DNA of 15,351 nucleotides from an uncultured Christensenella sp. (GTDB lineage Bacteria; Bacillota; Clostridia; Christensenellales; UBA3700), in assembly GCA_910577845.1 (NCBI GenBank), contig CAJTNA010000026.1:1-15351 (forward strand). The letters run 5' to 3'. Made by a program: the position numbers and the translations under genes. The notes below the pieces were generated by a model that saw nothing but the letters and a program-made list of their open reading frames with translations, searched no databases and was not told where the DNA came from. Positions 7,574 through 14,996 of this stretch are shown here, one piece after another (position 1 is the stretch's first letter; each line of letters opens with the position of its first letter).

Positions 7574-9235
7574 TTACACCCAAATTATATTGTTAAACAA
7601 AACTTTTTCGGCTTGACTAAATACCAGTGCTTTAATTTTTGTCCAAGATTTTATAGTGTGTAGTTTTTTGCTGACAAAAGCTGTGTTAGGTATTTTTATG
7701 CTTTGCCATTCATCAGACGGAGGCAGATACAATATTGCAAAATACGATTTTAAATTTATGTCTATCAACTCCACTGTAATTTTACGAGGATTTGTCGTAT
7801 AGTAGTCAAATTGTAGCAATACCTCTTTTCTTGTAATAGTTGTTCCATCCACATTATAACAAACCAAGTCACCTCTATCAGTTGTTATGCCCTCAAGACC
7901 TAAAGCACCTTTTTCAAAATGGATATTCGCTCTATCCGCAAAAAAGGCATTTTCACGAGGGTAAAAGGCATTTGTTCCAAAACCTTTGTTAAATATCATC
8001 CTATGATTACGAGGTGTTATTCTAATTTGTTGATTCAACTCTCTAGGTTTTATTGTAACCATAGGAGAGGAGTACATTGAACCATTTCTGTAATATACAG
8101 TACAAATTAAACTGATTTCCTCATCAATATCATAAACTTTTATTTTTTTACTTGCTGTGCCAACCAAGTCAGTATAAACGGAATAGCCTACCCAGTTACG
8201 TACGCTGTCATTTGCGTTGCCATATGCAATGTGAATTTTTGCTTCCACTATGTCATCATAACCAATATCAAAATCCGCATATACCCAAATTGAATCTTCA
8301 AGCAAAATAAATCTACCTTTTGGTGCAATTACAGACTTTTGATTATTTGCAATATCGTCAATCCAGTTGAAAACTGTATACAAAGCTTGTTTGTACAAGT
8401 TTTGAGAGCAACCAACGGATATGCATTCATAGTGCTTAATGTTATCTGGCAGTAATTTCAAAGTGTCAGATAGTGAAGAGTAGGTATAGTTTCTGTTATT
8501 TGAAGAACCAAGGAATAAAACTGGGCAGTTAATAAATTTAACATATGACGGACTTGCACAGCACAAAGTCCAAATATTCCTCTCAGCAAGCTTGCTAAGC
8601 GGTATTTCGCTATCCGTTGCATTACCATTGTATTCGTCATATCCCGTGTTGTTGATAGGTATAATTCCGTCAAGTCGGTCATCCATACCCGCAACTTGCC
8701 ATAAAATATTTGCTCCGTCATTTTGAGCGGTCATCAATACTTTGTTGGGTCTTACAGATGGCGAAAAATTTCTTACAAAACTTATCACCTGTCTAGTGAT
8801 TTTACACCAATTGAAAAGACAAGTATTTTCCGCACCATAGTTGCAAGTATTTAAATGGTCTTTTGCATAAATATAGTTGCAATACTCAAGACTATGAGGG
8901 TAGCGAGTGTAGTGCTTAGATTTGCTCTTTCCAGCAATATCAAATGTCACAACGTGAAAACCTGCTTGTACATAATAAGAGATATAATTAAAATCCACCA
9001 TTTTGTCAAACTCTGGAACCATAATTACAGCAGCTTGAGAGGATGGCTTGTTTGGAAAATATATTTGAGTATAAACACGCACATCACCGTCTTGTTTGCT
9101 CAATGCGGTGAAATACAATTCGCATAAACTCATATACCCCAAATGCTTAAAACTAATTATGTTAGTGTTAAAGTTAGAGGTAGTAGGTTTAAACTTATTC
9201 CATAATTGTACTGGTGTTAAAATATGTTTCTTCAT
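7574..9235 (-). CDS. Alpha/beta-hydrolase-like protein with apparently lost catalytic residues and a C-terminal beta-sandwich
   Basis: The product is 553 residues with no signal peptide or membrane helix, so probably cytoplasmic. Residues about 35-295 resemble the alpha/beta-hydrolase fold of acetyl-xylan esterase or cephalosporin-C deacetylase type: VYTQIYFPNK, AAVIMVPEF, GFHVVTFDIAGKS, then the elbow strand and VLFLGSS. At the elbow, where GxSxG is expected, the sequence is AQNDG (170-174), putting Asn172 in the nucleophile position. The region expected to carry the acid reads GSSNNRN (243-249), and the loop expected to carry His reads SVGCSQNLY (273-281). Residues about 400-553 look like a CBM11/CIA30-type galactose-binding beta-sandwich ending in VLFNNIIWV. 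It may be a binding or scaffold protein, not an enzyme. The ATG at 9235 has GAGG only 2 nt away, an imperfect site. It leads the cluster with DUF951 and lepB. Confidence 0.8.
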   Translation of the reverse strand: MKKHILTPVQLWNKFKPTTSNFNTNIISFKHLGYMSLCELYFTALSKQDGDVRVYTQIYFPNKPSSQAAVIMVPEFDKMVDFNYISYYVQAGFHVVTFDIAGKSKSKHYTRYPHSLEYCNYIYAKDHLNTCNYGAENTCLFNWCKITRQVISFVRNFSPSVRPNKVLMTAQNDGANILWQVAGMDDRLDGIIPINNTGYDEYNGNATDSEIPLSKLAERNIWTLCCASPSYVKFINCPVLFLGSSNNRNYTYSSLSDTLKLLPDNIKHYECISVGCSQNLYKQALYTVFNWIDDIANNQKSVIAPKGRFILLEDSIWVYADFDIGYDDIVEAKIHIAYGNANDSVRNWVGYSVYTDLVGTASKKIKVYDIDEEISLICTVYYRNGSMYSSPMVTIKPRELNQQIRITPRNHRMIFNKGFGTNAFYPRENAFFADRANIHFEKGALGLEGITTDRGDLVCYNVDGTTITRKEVLLQFDYYTTNPRKITVELIDINLKSYFAILYLPPSDEWQSIKIPNTAFVSKKLHTIKSWTKIKALVFSQAEKVLFNNIIWV

Positions 9236-9301
9236 AGCCTCTATTTAGTGTAAGTTTTTTTGTTACTATTCGCTTTTTTACCTCAGCAATTTGCTAGAGA
9301 T

Positions 9302-9331
9302 AATATAGTTTATATTATCTAAAGTTGTCGC
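9302..9331 (-). promoter_or_regulatory. Candidate promoter of the hydrolase-DUF951-lepB cluster, overlapped by a palindrome
   Basis: On the minus strand GCGACA (complement of 9326-9331) and TATATT (complement of 9302-9307) are 18 bp apart, 4/6 and 5/6 matches. The perfect 10-bp-arm palindrome at 9298-9320 covers the -10 and most of the spacer, as an operator would. The leader to the ATG at 9235 would be about 60 nt. Confidence 0.35.
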
Positions 9332-9593
9332 AAAGCGTGGCGTAGCCACATTTTGCAGTAACTGATGTTAATTCAAGCTGGAAGTGCTTGTGTAAGCAAG
9401 CAGTATTGCTTCTTGCAATACAAAATTTTAAGCGGGCTTAAAATTTACTTCCTATAGTTTATATTTTAGCATTAATATAAAAAATAATCAAGTATTTATC
9501 AAAATAAAATCTTTTAGTAGACAAAACAAATTGCATTTTATGTTAAAAAATCAGTACTAAATTTAAATTTTTTAATAAATTATCTAAAAAGCG

Positions 9594-9621
9594 TTGTAAT
9601 TTTTTTAAAATGTAGTATAAT
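9594..9621 (+). promoter_or_regulatory. Promoter giving a probable leaderless transcript
   Basis: TTGTAA (9594-9599) and a perfect TATAAT (9616-9621) are 16 bp apart. The start point expected about 7 nt after the -10 is at or next to the A of the ATG at 9628. No ribosome site lies between the -10 and the ATG. Confidence 0.6.
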
Positions 9622-9627
9622 TAAAGA

Positions 9628-10119
9628 ATGGTAACTTTTGACAGAAAAAATTTAATAGAATCTCAAAAGAATAAATTGGACCGCATTTATAAAGACATCA
9701 ATTTCTTTGTTTGGTTGGGGTGGATTATTACTACAATTATATCAATTGTGGTAATGTACTTTTTTTCAATTGTGGCAGGGCTTTGGTTTGAGTCGGTTGT
9801 TGTTTTTTGTTGTGCAATGTATTATATGATTATGTCTTTTGTTAAAGAGAGAATGGCTTTAGGCTATTATCAGAAGGCAAAAAGTATCACTGTAAGTAGC
9901 ATTAAAAAAGGGCTTGTCTTTAAACAAGTTACAAAAGATGACGAGAAAGATTTTTTGATTGCATATTGTGATATAAACAGAGTTTTTGAGTATAACACTT
10001 TCATTGTAATAATGCTAAAAAGCGAGGGTAAAATCACTTTGCCAAACGTGCCAGAGGCAGAGGAAATTAAGCAGTTGCTAAAAGATAAATTGCAGAATGC
10101 ATATTTGATTTTAAATTGA
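9628..10119 (+). CDS. Small membrane protein with two helices, possibly YcxB-like
   Basis: The product is 163 residues. After a polar N-terminus come two membrane helices (about 26-49 and 53-72) and then a ~90-residue cytoplasmic domain of beta type. The pattern of that domain (ITVSSIKKGLVFK, then FLIAYCDINRVFEY, then FIVIMLKSEGKITLPN) resembles the YcxB-like or bacterial PH-type domains, where a helix pair anchors a small barrel; this is a resemblance, not a firm match. Function is unknown. The -10 box ends 6 nt before the ATG, so the message is probably leaderless. The radical SAM gene begins 27 nt downstream with no promoter between, so they are probably cotranscribed. Confidence 0.85.
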   Translation: MVTFDRKNLIESQKNKLDRIYKDINFFVWLGWIITTIISIVVMYFFSIVAGLWFESVVVFCCAMYYMIMSFVKERMALGYYQKAKSITVSSIKKGLVFKQVTKDDEKDFLIAYCDINRVFEYNTFIVIMLKSEGKITLPNVPEAEEIKQLLKDKLQNAYLILN

Positions 10120-10146
10120 AAAAACAATCAAAAATCGGTACTAAAT

Positions 10147-11070
10147 ATGGAAAATTCACGTTTATTTGATAAAAATCAAAAGGGTTTAGCGTTAAATTCG
10201 CAGTGTAATTGTTGCCCAAGGCATTGCAATGTTTCAAGACAAAATAGTATTGGCTATTGCAAAAGTAAAGGTCTTAGGATAGCACGTTTTGGGTTGCATA
10301 TGTGGGAAGAACCTTGTATAAGTGGCACTCGTGGTTCGGGTACAATTTTTTTTAGTGGTTGTTGCCTAAGATGCATTTATTGCCAAAATTATGAGGTGTC
10401 ACAATTATCAAAAGGCTATGACATTTCAGTTAATGAACTTGTAAATATTTTTAAACAGCTTGAGGATATTGGGGCAAATAATATCAATTTAGTAACACCA
10501 ACACATTATGTCGATTACATTATTATGGCACTTGATATTTACAAGCCGTCTATCCCAATTTGTTACAATTCAAGTGGTTATGAAAGTGAAAGTACTATTC
10601 AAAAACTTGCAAAATATGTAGATATTTTTTTAGTAGATTTTAAATATATTCAAACAGATTTGAGTATTTCTTTTTCTTCAAGTAATGATTATCCTGAGGT
10701 TGCAAAGTCGGCAATACTTGCTATGAAAAAACTTGTTCCAAACAACATTTTTGATAGTCAAGGGATAATGAAAAAAGGTATTATTGTAAGGCATTTGATT
10801 TTGCCAAATTGTTTGCAAAATTCTAAAGATATTTTGCTTTGGATAGCTCAAAATTTGGGCGTGGAAACAATTGTGTCAATTATGAATCAATATACGCCTT
10901 ATGGTAAAGCAGTTGAACATAAAATTATTGGTAGAAAGCTTAAACCTTTGGAATATAAGATTATAGTAAGTTATGCGGAAAAACTTAGTTTAACTAATGC
11001 GTATATTCAAGATAGTGATAGTGCTGACGAATGTTATATTCCACAGTTTTTTGGTGATAATGCTTATTAA
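10147..11070 (+). CDS. Radical SAM protein of the PflX (COG1313) type
   Basis: The product is 307 residues. An N-terminal cysteine cluster (Cys20, 22, 23, 27 and 38, in NCCPRHC and GYCK) precedes the conserved segment LHMWEEPCISGTRGSGTIFF and the radical SAM CX3CX2C motif at Cys72, Cys76 and Cys79 (GCCLRCIYCQN), which holds the 4Fe-4S cluster that cleaves S-adenosylmethionine. GANNINLVTPTHYVDYI (114-130) is also typical. The family is homologous to pyruvate formate-lyase activating enzymes, but no glycyl-radical partner is in this window, so the substrate is unknown. There is no good ribosome site before the ATG at 10147, suggesting translation depends on the upstream gene or on an A-rich leader. 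No clear terminator follows. Confidence 0.92.
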   Translation: MENSRLFDKNQKGLALNSQCNCCPRHCNVSRQNSIGYCKSKGLRIARFGLHMWEEPCISGTRGSGTIFFSGCCLRCIYCQNYEVSQLSKGYDISVNELVNIFKQLEDIGANNINLVTPTHYVDYIIMALDIYKPSIPICYNSSGYESESTIQKLAKYVDIFLVDFKYIQTDLSISFSSSNDYPEVAKSAILAMKKLVPNNIFDSQGIMKKGIIVRHLILPNCLQNSKDILLWIAQNLGVETIVSIMNQYTPYGKAVEHKIIGRKLKPLEYKIIVSYAEKLSLTNAYIQDSDSADECYIPQFFGDNAY

Positions 11071-11182
11071 AATGCGTTTACAGAGTTAAAGGAATTAATG
11101 ATTTTATAAAACACTTTTATTGAATTTTAGGTTGGTTATATATATATTTAGGTAAATTAACTTAAATTGAAACGTTTTTCGC

Positions 11183-11233
11183 TTGACAAAATATGGTAAA
11201 TAATGTTAGTATACTAACAGTTAGTTTGCTAAC
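11183..11233 (+). promoter_or_regulatory. Promoter with two tandem 14-bp palindromic operators
   Basis: A perfect TTGACA -35 (11183-11188) is followed by TAGTAT at 18 bp or TATACT at 21 bp as the -10. The -10 lies inside the perfect palindrome GTTAGTATACTAAC (11205-11218). A second copy, GTTAGTTTGCTAAC (11220-11233), follows with 15 bp between centres. Both share GTTAGT and CTAAC half-sites. Such a layout suits repression by a dimeric winged-helix or TetR-like regulator; which one is not shown. Confidence 0.72.
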
Positions 11234-11254
11234 AATCTATGAGAGGTAATTTTT

Positions 11255-11419
11255 ATGTTGCTTGAAATAATATATACAATATTGAGTATAAATGGTGATT
11301 ACGCTTATTGTATGAGTGAGCAAGGAAGTTATACTAACATTGCATTAGCACTCTTGCCAGACGATATTGACGAGGGTGATAAGGTAAAATTTAGCAACTT
11401 TTCATACGAAAAAATTTAA
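11255..11419 (+). CDS. DUF3006-like 54-residue protein
   Basis: A short gene: ATG at 11255, TAA at 11417-11419, and a GAGAGG ribosome site at 11241-11246, 8 nt before the start. The product begins MLLEIIYTILSINGDYAYC and contains ALALLPDDIDEGDKVKF (31-47). The arrangement of an initial beta strand, GDYA, and LLP-DDI-EGD matches the DUF3006 family of small Firmicutes proteins, whose function is not established. It has no membrane helix. It stands alone between the radical SAM gene and ftsH, with its own promoter carrying tandem palindromes, so it is probably tightly regulated. The strong promoter, the ribosome site and the family match together make it a real gene despite its length. Confidence 0.82.
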   Translation: MLLEIIYTILSINGDYAYCMSEQGSYTNIALALLPDDIDEGDKVKFSNFSYEKI

Positions 11420-11586
11420 TTGGTATTAATTAATTGGTGTTTTCGATGAAAAAATACAAATAAATAGCAAAAAAAAGTGCTTTGAACGTCCTAAATTTAT
11501 AACATTTTGTGTATAATAAATAGAAAAGGCATAAAATTGCAAAAAAATGTGGCAAAAAATTCCATTTTATGTTAAAATAGAATTTG

Positions 11587-11627
11587 TATAATAAAAAAAA
11601 TATAAAACACAAGATGTTTTGTGTTTT
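11587..11627 (+). promoter_or_regulatory. Candidate ftsH -10 box and leader hairpin
   Basis: TATAAT at 11587-11592 is perfect but has no good -35 (TTTTAT at 16 bp). Another TATAAT lies at 11512-11517. Just downstream AAAACACAA (11604-11612) and TTGTGTTTT (11619-11627) form a 9-bp stem with a 6-nt loop. The hairpin could either end the upstream transcript or sit at the 5' end of the ftsH message. Confidence 0.4.
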
Positions 11628-11683
11628 GATAGTAATAAGCGTTTATCAAAAGAAATCGGCTTTTTGCTTTGTGGAGGTAAACA

Positions 11684-13924
11684 TTGAACAAAAAAACTGG
11701 TAAAATATTAAAGTATGTTTTAATAATTGCACTTGTTGTTACAATAATTATTTTATTAGCGTCTTACTTATCTGATATGAACAAACCAGATAAGATTAAT
11801 TATAACGATTTAAGTAATGAAATTGTAAGCGGTAAGATTGCGGAATTATATCACGTTGGAACAAATAATATTAGGATTTTATATGTAGGTTCAAAAATTG
11901 ATTCTGCAAAATTCCCAAAACAATATGATGCGATATGTTATAGTACTGGCAGAACTGCGTTTTTCGCTTTAGGCGAACAAATAAAGGGGTTAAAAAACTA
12001 TATTGCTAGTTTGAAACAGCAAACCCCGGGTATTACTGATGCTGAAATTAAAGAAAAATTGCTTTCTCACGAGGAATATTCTAAATTAATTCCTAGTGGA
12101 GGTGCTACTTTTGATGTTGAAAAATTTATGAATTTAAACATCAAATTTGATGGTGACGATTTAAATGGCGATTCAAGTTGGGTATCAATGATATTCCCAA
12201 TAGTTGCAACTATTGTAATGGGCGTATTGTTGTTTATAATGTTCCGTCAAATGGCTGGCTCTAACGGCAAAGCTATGAATTTTGGTAAAAACAAGGCAAA
12301 ATTACAATCAAATATTAAAGTTAGATTCAGTGATGTCGCTGGTGCAGAAGAGGAAAAAGAGGAACTAAAAGAAGTTGTAGAATTTTTGAAAAATCCTAAA
12401 AAGTTTAGCGAGCTTGGTGCAAGGATACCAAAGGGCGTATTGCTTGTAGGACCTCCAGGAACTGGTAAAACTCTATTTGCAAAAGCTGTTGCTGGTGAGG
12501 CTGGCGTTCCATTCTTTAGTATGTCAGGTTCAGACTTTGTAGAAATGTTCGTTGGTACTGGTGCTGCAAGAGTTCGTGATTTGTTTTCTGAGGCAGAGAA
12601 AAATATGCCTTGTATAGTGTTTATTGACGAGATTGATGCGGTAGGTAGACAAAGAGGTGCTGGACTTGGCGGTGGAAATGACGAGAGAGAACAAACACTT
12701 AACCAATTGTTGGTACAAATGGATGGTTTTGAAAAAAATGAGGGCATTATAATTATGGCTGCTACAAATCGTGCAGACGTACTTGACCCAGCATTGCTAA
12801 GACCAGGCAGATTTGATAGACAAATATATGTAAATATTCCAGATGTTAAAGGCAGAGAGGAAATCTTTAAAGTTCATAGCCGTAACAAACCACTTGCTCC
12901 AGATGTAAGCTTTAAAGTTTTGGCTAGAATGACTAGCGGTTTCAGTGGTGCTGATATTGAAAATCTATTAAACGAAGCAGCAATTTTAGCTGCAAGAGCT
13001 AATAGACGTGTAATCATAATGGAAGATATTCTTGAGGGTATCAACAAAGTTATTGCTGGACCTCAAAAGAAATCTAGAACAATCACGGAAACAGATAAAA
13101 GAATTACTGCTTATCACGAAGCTGGACACGCAATCATTGCAAGGATATTACCAGGTTGTGATGAGGTTCAAGAGGTAAGTATTGTACCACGTGGTATGGC
13201 AGCAGGTTATACTTTGACAAGACCAGTTAATGACGATAGTCACGTTACTAAAAACAAACTAAACGATAATATTTGTATGATGCTTGGTGGTAGAGCGGCA
13301 GAAAAAATTGTTATCCACGATATTTCAACTGGTGCTTCCAATGATATTGAACGTGCAAGCGGTATTGCAAGGAAAATGGTTACCGAGTGGGGTATGAGTG
13401 ATAAGCTCGGCAATATGTTCCTTGGTGGTTCAGGCGAAGTTTTCCTTGGTAGAGATTACTCACAACATACTGCATATAGTGAGGCGATTGCGGGACAAAT
13501 TGATGACGAAGTAAAAATTATCATTGATGAAAATTATCAAAGAGCGTTAAAGATTTTGCAAGATAATAGAACAATACTTGACAATATGGTTAAAGTATTG
13601 TATGAAAAAAATACTATTTATACTGAAGAGGTTGATATGTTGTTTGACGGCAAATCAGCTGAAGAAATTATAAAGAGTATTGAGGAAAAAATGGCTAAGA
13701 GAGAGGAGTATAAAAAGGTAGAACAACCAACAGAAATCACCTCAGTTCAAGTGAAAGCGGATGGTGAAAATAAAGCTGACAACAACGAACTAAATAAAGC
13801 CGATATACGTCAAACAAAAGCTGAAAATGAAGGCATAACAGCTCTAGAGAGCGAGCAAAAAGCAACTGAACAAGATTCTGTAAAAGAGGAGCAAAACCTT
13901 GATAAGACAGACAATGATAAATAA
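11684..13924 (+). CDS. ftsH: ATP-dependent zinc metalloprotease FtsH
   Basis: FtsH is a membrane-anchored hexameric AAA+ protease that pulls out and degrades misassembled membrane proteins and short-lived regulators. The 746-residue product starts at TTG 11684, fixed by GGAGG at 11673-11677, 6 nt upstream. Order: membrane helix 1 (about 10-29), an outer domain (30-165), helix 2 (about 167-188), AAA module with Walker A GPPGTGKT (256-263), pore loop MFVGTG (288-293), Walker B IVFIDEID (311-318) and second region of homology at 361-380, then the protease with HEAGH (478-482, catalytic Glu479) and the third zinc ligand Asp554 in STGASND. The outer domain is roughly 60 residues longer than in E. 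coli. The last ~70 residues are a charged Lys/Glu/Asp-rich tail with KAD/KAE repeats. It is monocistronic, with a terminator 25 nt after the stop. Confidence 0.98.
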   Translation: MNKKTGKILKYVLIIALVVTIIILLASYLSDMNKPDKINYNDLSNEIVSGKIAELYHVGTNNIRILYVGSKIDSAKFPKQYDAICYSTGRTAFFALGEQIKGLKNYIASLKQQTPGITDAEIKEKLLSHEEYSKLIPSGGATFDVEKFMNLNIKFDGDDLNGDSSWVSMIFPIVATIVMGVLLFIMFRQMAGSNGKAMNFGKNKAKLQSNIKVRFSDVAGAEEEKEELKEVVEFLKNPKKFSELGARIPKGVLLVGPPGTGKTLFAKAVAGEAGVPFFSMSGSDFVEMFVGTGAARVRDLFSEAEKNMPCIVFIDEIDAVGRQRGAGLGGGNDEREQTLNQLLVQMDGFEKNEGIIIMAATNRADVLDPALLRPGRFDRQIYVNIPDVKGREEIFKVHSRNKPLAPDVSFKVLARMTSGFSGADIENLLNEAAILAARANRRVIIMEDILEGINKVIAGPQKKSRTITETDKRITAYHEAGHAIIARILPGCDEVQEVSIVPRGMAAGYTLTRPVNDDSHVTKNKLNDNICMMLGGRAAEKIVIHDISTGASNDIERASGIARKMVTEWGMSDKLGNMFLGGSGEVFLGRDYSQHTAYSEAIAGQIDDEVKIIIDENYQRALKILQDNRTILDNMVKVLYEKNTIYTEEVDMLFDGKSAEEIIKSIEEKMAKREEYKKVEQPTEITSVQVKADGENKADNNELNKADIRQTKAENEGITALESEQKATEQDSVKEEQNLDKTDNDK

Positions 13925-13948
13925 GCATTAACAAAAAACAACAAATCA

Positions 13949-13978
13949 AAACAACCGACAAAGTTTTGTCGGTTGTTT
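13949..13978. terminator. Rho-independent terminator of ftsH
   Basis: The arms AAACAACCGACAAA (13949-13962) and TTTGTCGGTTGTTT (13965-13978) are perfect complements; the GC core CCGAC/GTCGG is flanked by A- and T-rich ends that act as the U-tract. It starts 25 nt after the ftsH stop and is symmetrical enough to work both ways. Confidence 0.88.
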
Positions 13979-14192
13979 GCTTAACTTTTATAAACATATT
14001 TAATAGCATATCTTTTGTCGGGAGAAACAAAAGGGTATAAAACTTCAATTAAAAGTAATATATATTATTATAAGAAAGATTTATTTTCCAATAGACTCAA
14101 TTTAAATTATTTCAGCATTGTAGCAATTGAGGGTATAAGGTATGGTTAATAATGTATTAAAAAATTTTGAGGAAAAACCTTATAAAAATTAC

Positions 14193-14221
14193 TTGATTTT
14201 ATCAACTTATTATAGTAAAAT
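14193..14221 (+). promoter_or_regulatory. purC promoter
   Basis: TTGATT (14193-14198) and TAAAAT (14216-14221) are 17 bp apart, 4/6 and 5/6 matches. The leader to the purC ATG would be about 26 nt and holds the GGAGG ribosome site at 14240-14244. No purine riboswitch or PurR-box-like pair is recognised upstream. Confidence 0.55.
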
Positions 14222-14253
14222 AAACTTAAGCTAATGGGTGGAGGTTAACTCAT

Positions 14254-14931
14254 ATGAAAATGGTATATAAAGGCAAAACAAAAGATGTTTATGCAGCAGA
14301 AAATGGTAATTACATTTTAAAATTTAAAGATGATGCTACTGGTGAAAATGGTGTATTTGACCCAGGTGCAAATACTGTAGGTGTGACTATTGAAGGTCTT
14401 GGAATGGACGCTTTAAAACTTACAACTTATTTTTATACAATGCTAGCTAAAATGGGTGTTGAAAATCACTTTGTTAGCTCTGATTTAAAAGAAGGCACTA
14501 TGGAAGTTAAACCAGCAGTTAAATTTGGTAAAGGCTTAGAGGTTATTTGCCGTCTTAAAGCAGTTGGTTCTTTCTTTAGAAGATATGGTGACTATTGCAA
14601 AAATGGTCAAGATTTAGATTATTTTGTTGAGGTTACTTTGAAAGATGACGATAGATGTGACCCACCTATAACAAAAGACGCACTAGATATGTTAAACATT
14701 TTAACTAAAGAGCAATATGAAGTGCTAAAAGCTGATACAATCAAAATAACTAAGATAGTTCAAGATGTTTTAGCTAAGAAAGGTGCTACTTTATACGACA
14801 TTAAATTTGAGTTTGGTATCGTAAACGGCAAAGTTATCCTAATTGACGAAATTAGCGGTGGTAATATGAGAGCAATGAAAGATGGTAAATTCTTAGAGCC
14901 ACTTGAGTACGCTCCACTAATCTTAGGCTGA
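14254..14931 (+). CDS. purC: SAICAR synthase PurC, divergent form
   Basis: PurC is the cytoplasmic enzyme joining CAIR and aspartate with ATP to make SAICAR in purine synthesis. The 225-residue product has the expected order: YKGKTKDVY (5-13) in the nucleotide loop, KFKDDATGENG (23-33), VICRLKAVGSFFRRYG (positions about 97-112, the VVVRN-AAGS-type segment), VEVTLKDDDRCDPPI near 126-140, KFEFGIVNG, and DEISGGNMR near the end, where most PurC proteins read DEISPDTCR. The 12-residue stretch after DATGENG is also unlike the common form. Length is near the family norm (about 235). GGAGG lies 9 nt before the ATG. It stands alone, with its own promoter and terminator and no other pur gene in the window. 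The assignment is good; substrate binding details are not verified. Confidence 0.9.
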   Translation: MKMVYKGKTKDVYAAENGNYILKFKDDATGENGVFDPGANTVGVTIEGLGMDALKLTTYFYTMLAKMGVENHFVSSDLKEGTMEVKPAVKFGKGLEVICRLKAVGSFFRRYGDYCKNGQDLDYFVEVTLKDDDRCDPPITKDALDMLNILTKEQYEVLKADTIKITKIVQDVLAKKGATLYDIKFEFGIVNGKVILIDEISGGNMRAMKDGKFLEPLEYAPLILG

Positions 14932-14961
14932 TTAATAAAAATTCAATTTTATAGTTTCACA

Positions 14962-14996
14962 AAAAACCACTGAAAAAACGGTGGTTTTTGTTTTTT
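14962..14996 (+). terminator. Rho-independent terminator of purC
   Basis: AAAAACCACTG (14962-14972) pairs with CGGTGGTTTTT (14979-14989) with one G-T wobble and a loop of six As. TTTTTT follows at 14991-14996. It lies about 30 nt after the purC stop. Confidence 0.88.

Larger units (their letters stand above)
9236..9627. other. Divergent intergenic region with a cluster of hairpins
   Basis: No gene is seen. Four stems lie between 9298 and 9446: AGATAATATA/TATATTATCT (9298-9307 and 9311-9320, loop GTT); GCAAAGCGTGGC/GCCACATTTTGC (9330-9341 and 9345-9356, 10 of 12 paired); GTATTGC/GCAATAC around TTCTT (near 9402-9420); and AAATTTTAAGC/GCTTAAAATTT (9423-9433 and 9436-9446). The remaining part up to 9593 is AT-rich without evident structure. 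The hairpins are on the 5' side of the leftward gene, so they could be regulatory DNA, an untranslated RNA or a palindromic repeat element. Confidence 0.75.

Noticed and set aside
11345..11353. TTAGCACTC, identical to the left half of the CIRCE heat-shock operator
   Set aside because: The right half GAGTGCTAA is absent at the required 9-bp distance, and the sequence lies inside the 54-residue coding region.
11430..11612. Minus-strand 60-codon frame rich in Phe, Tyr and Leu
   Set aside because: The composition is that of translated AT-rich intergenic DNA; there is no ribosome site and it overlaps the ftsH promoter region.
12247..12747. Minus-strand frame of 166 codons inside ftsH
   Set aside because: It is antisense to the highly conserved AAA module and its Ser/Pro-rich composition is typical of a shadow frame.
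14012..14033. Hairpin CTTTTGT/ACAAAAG upstream of purC as a riboswitch
   Set aside because: A single short stem without conserved purine-riboswitch loops, and it lies upstream of the likely purC start point.
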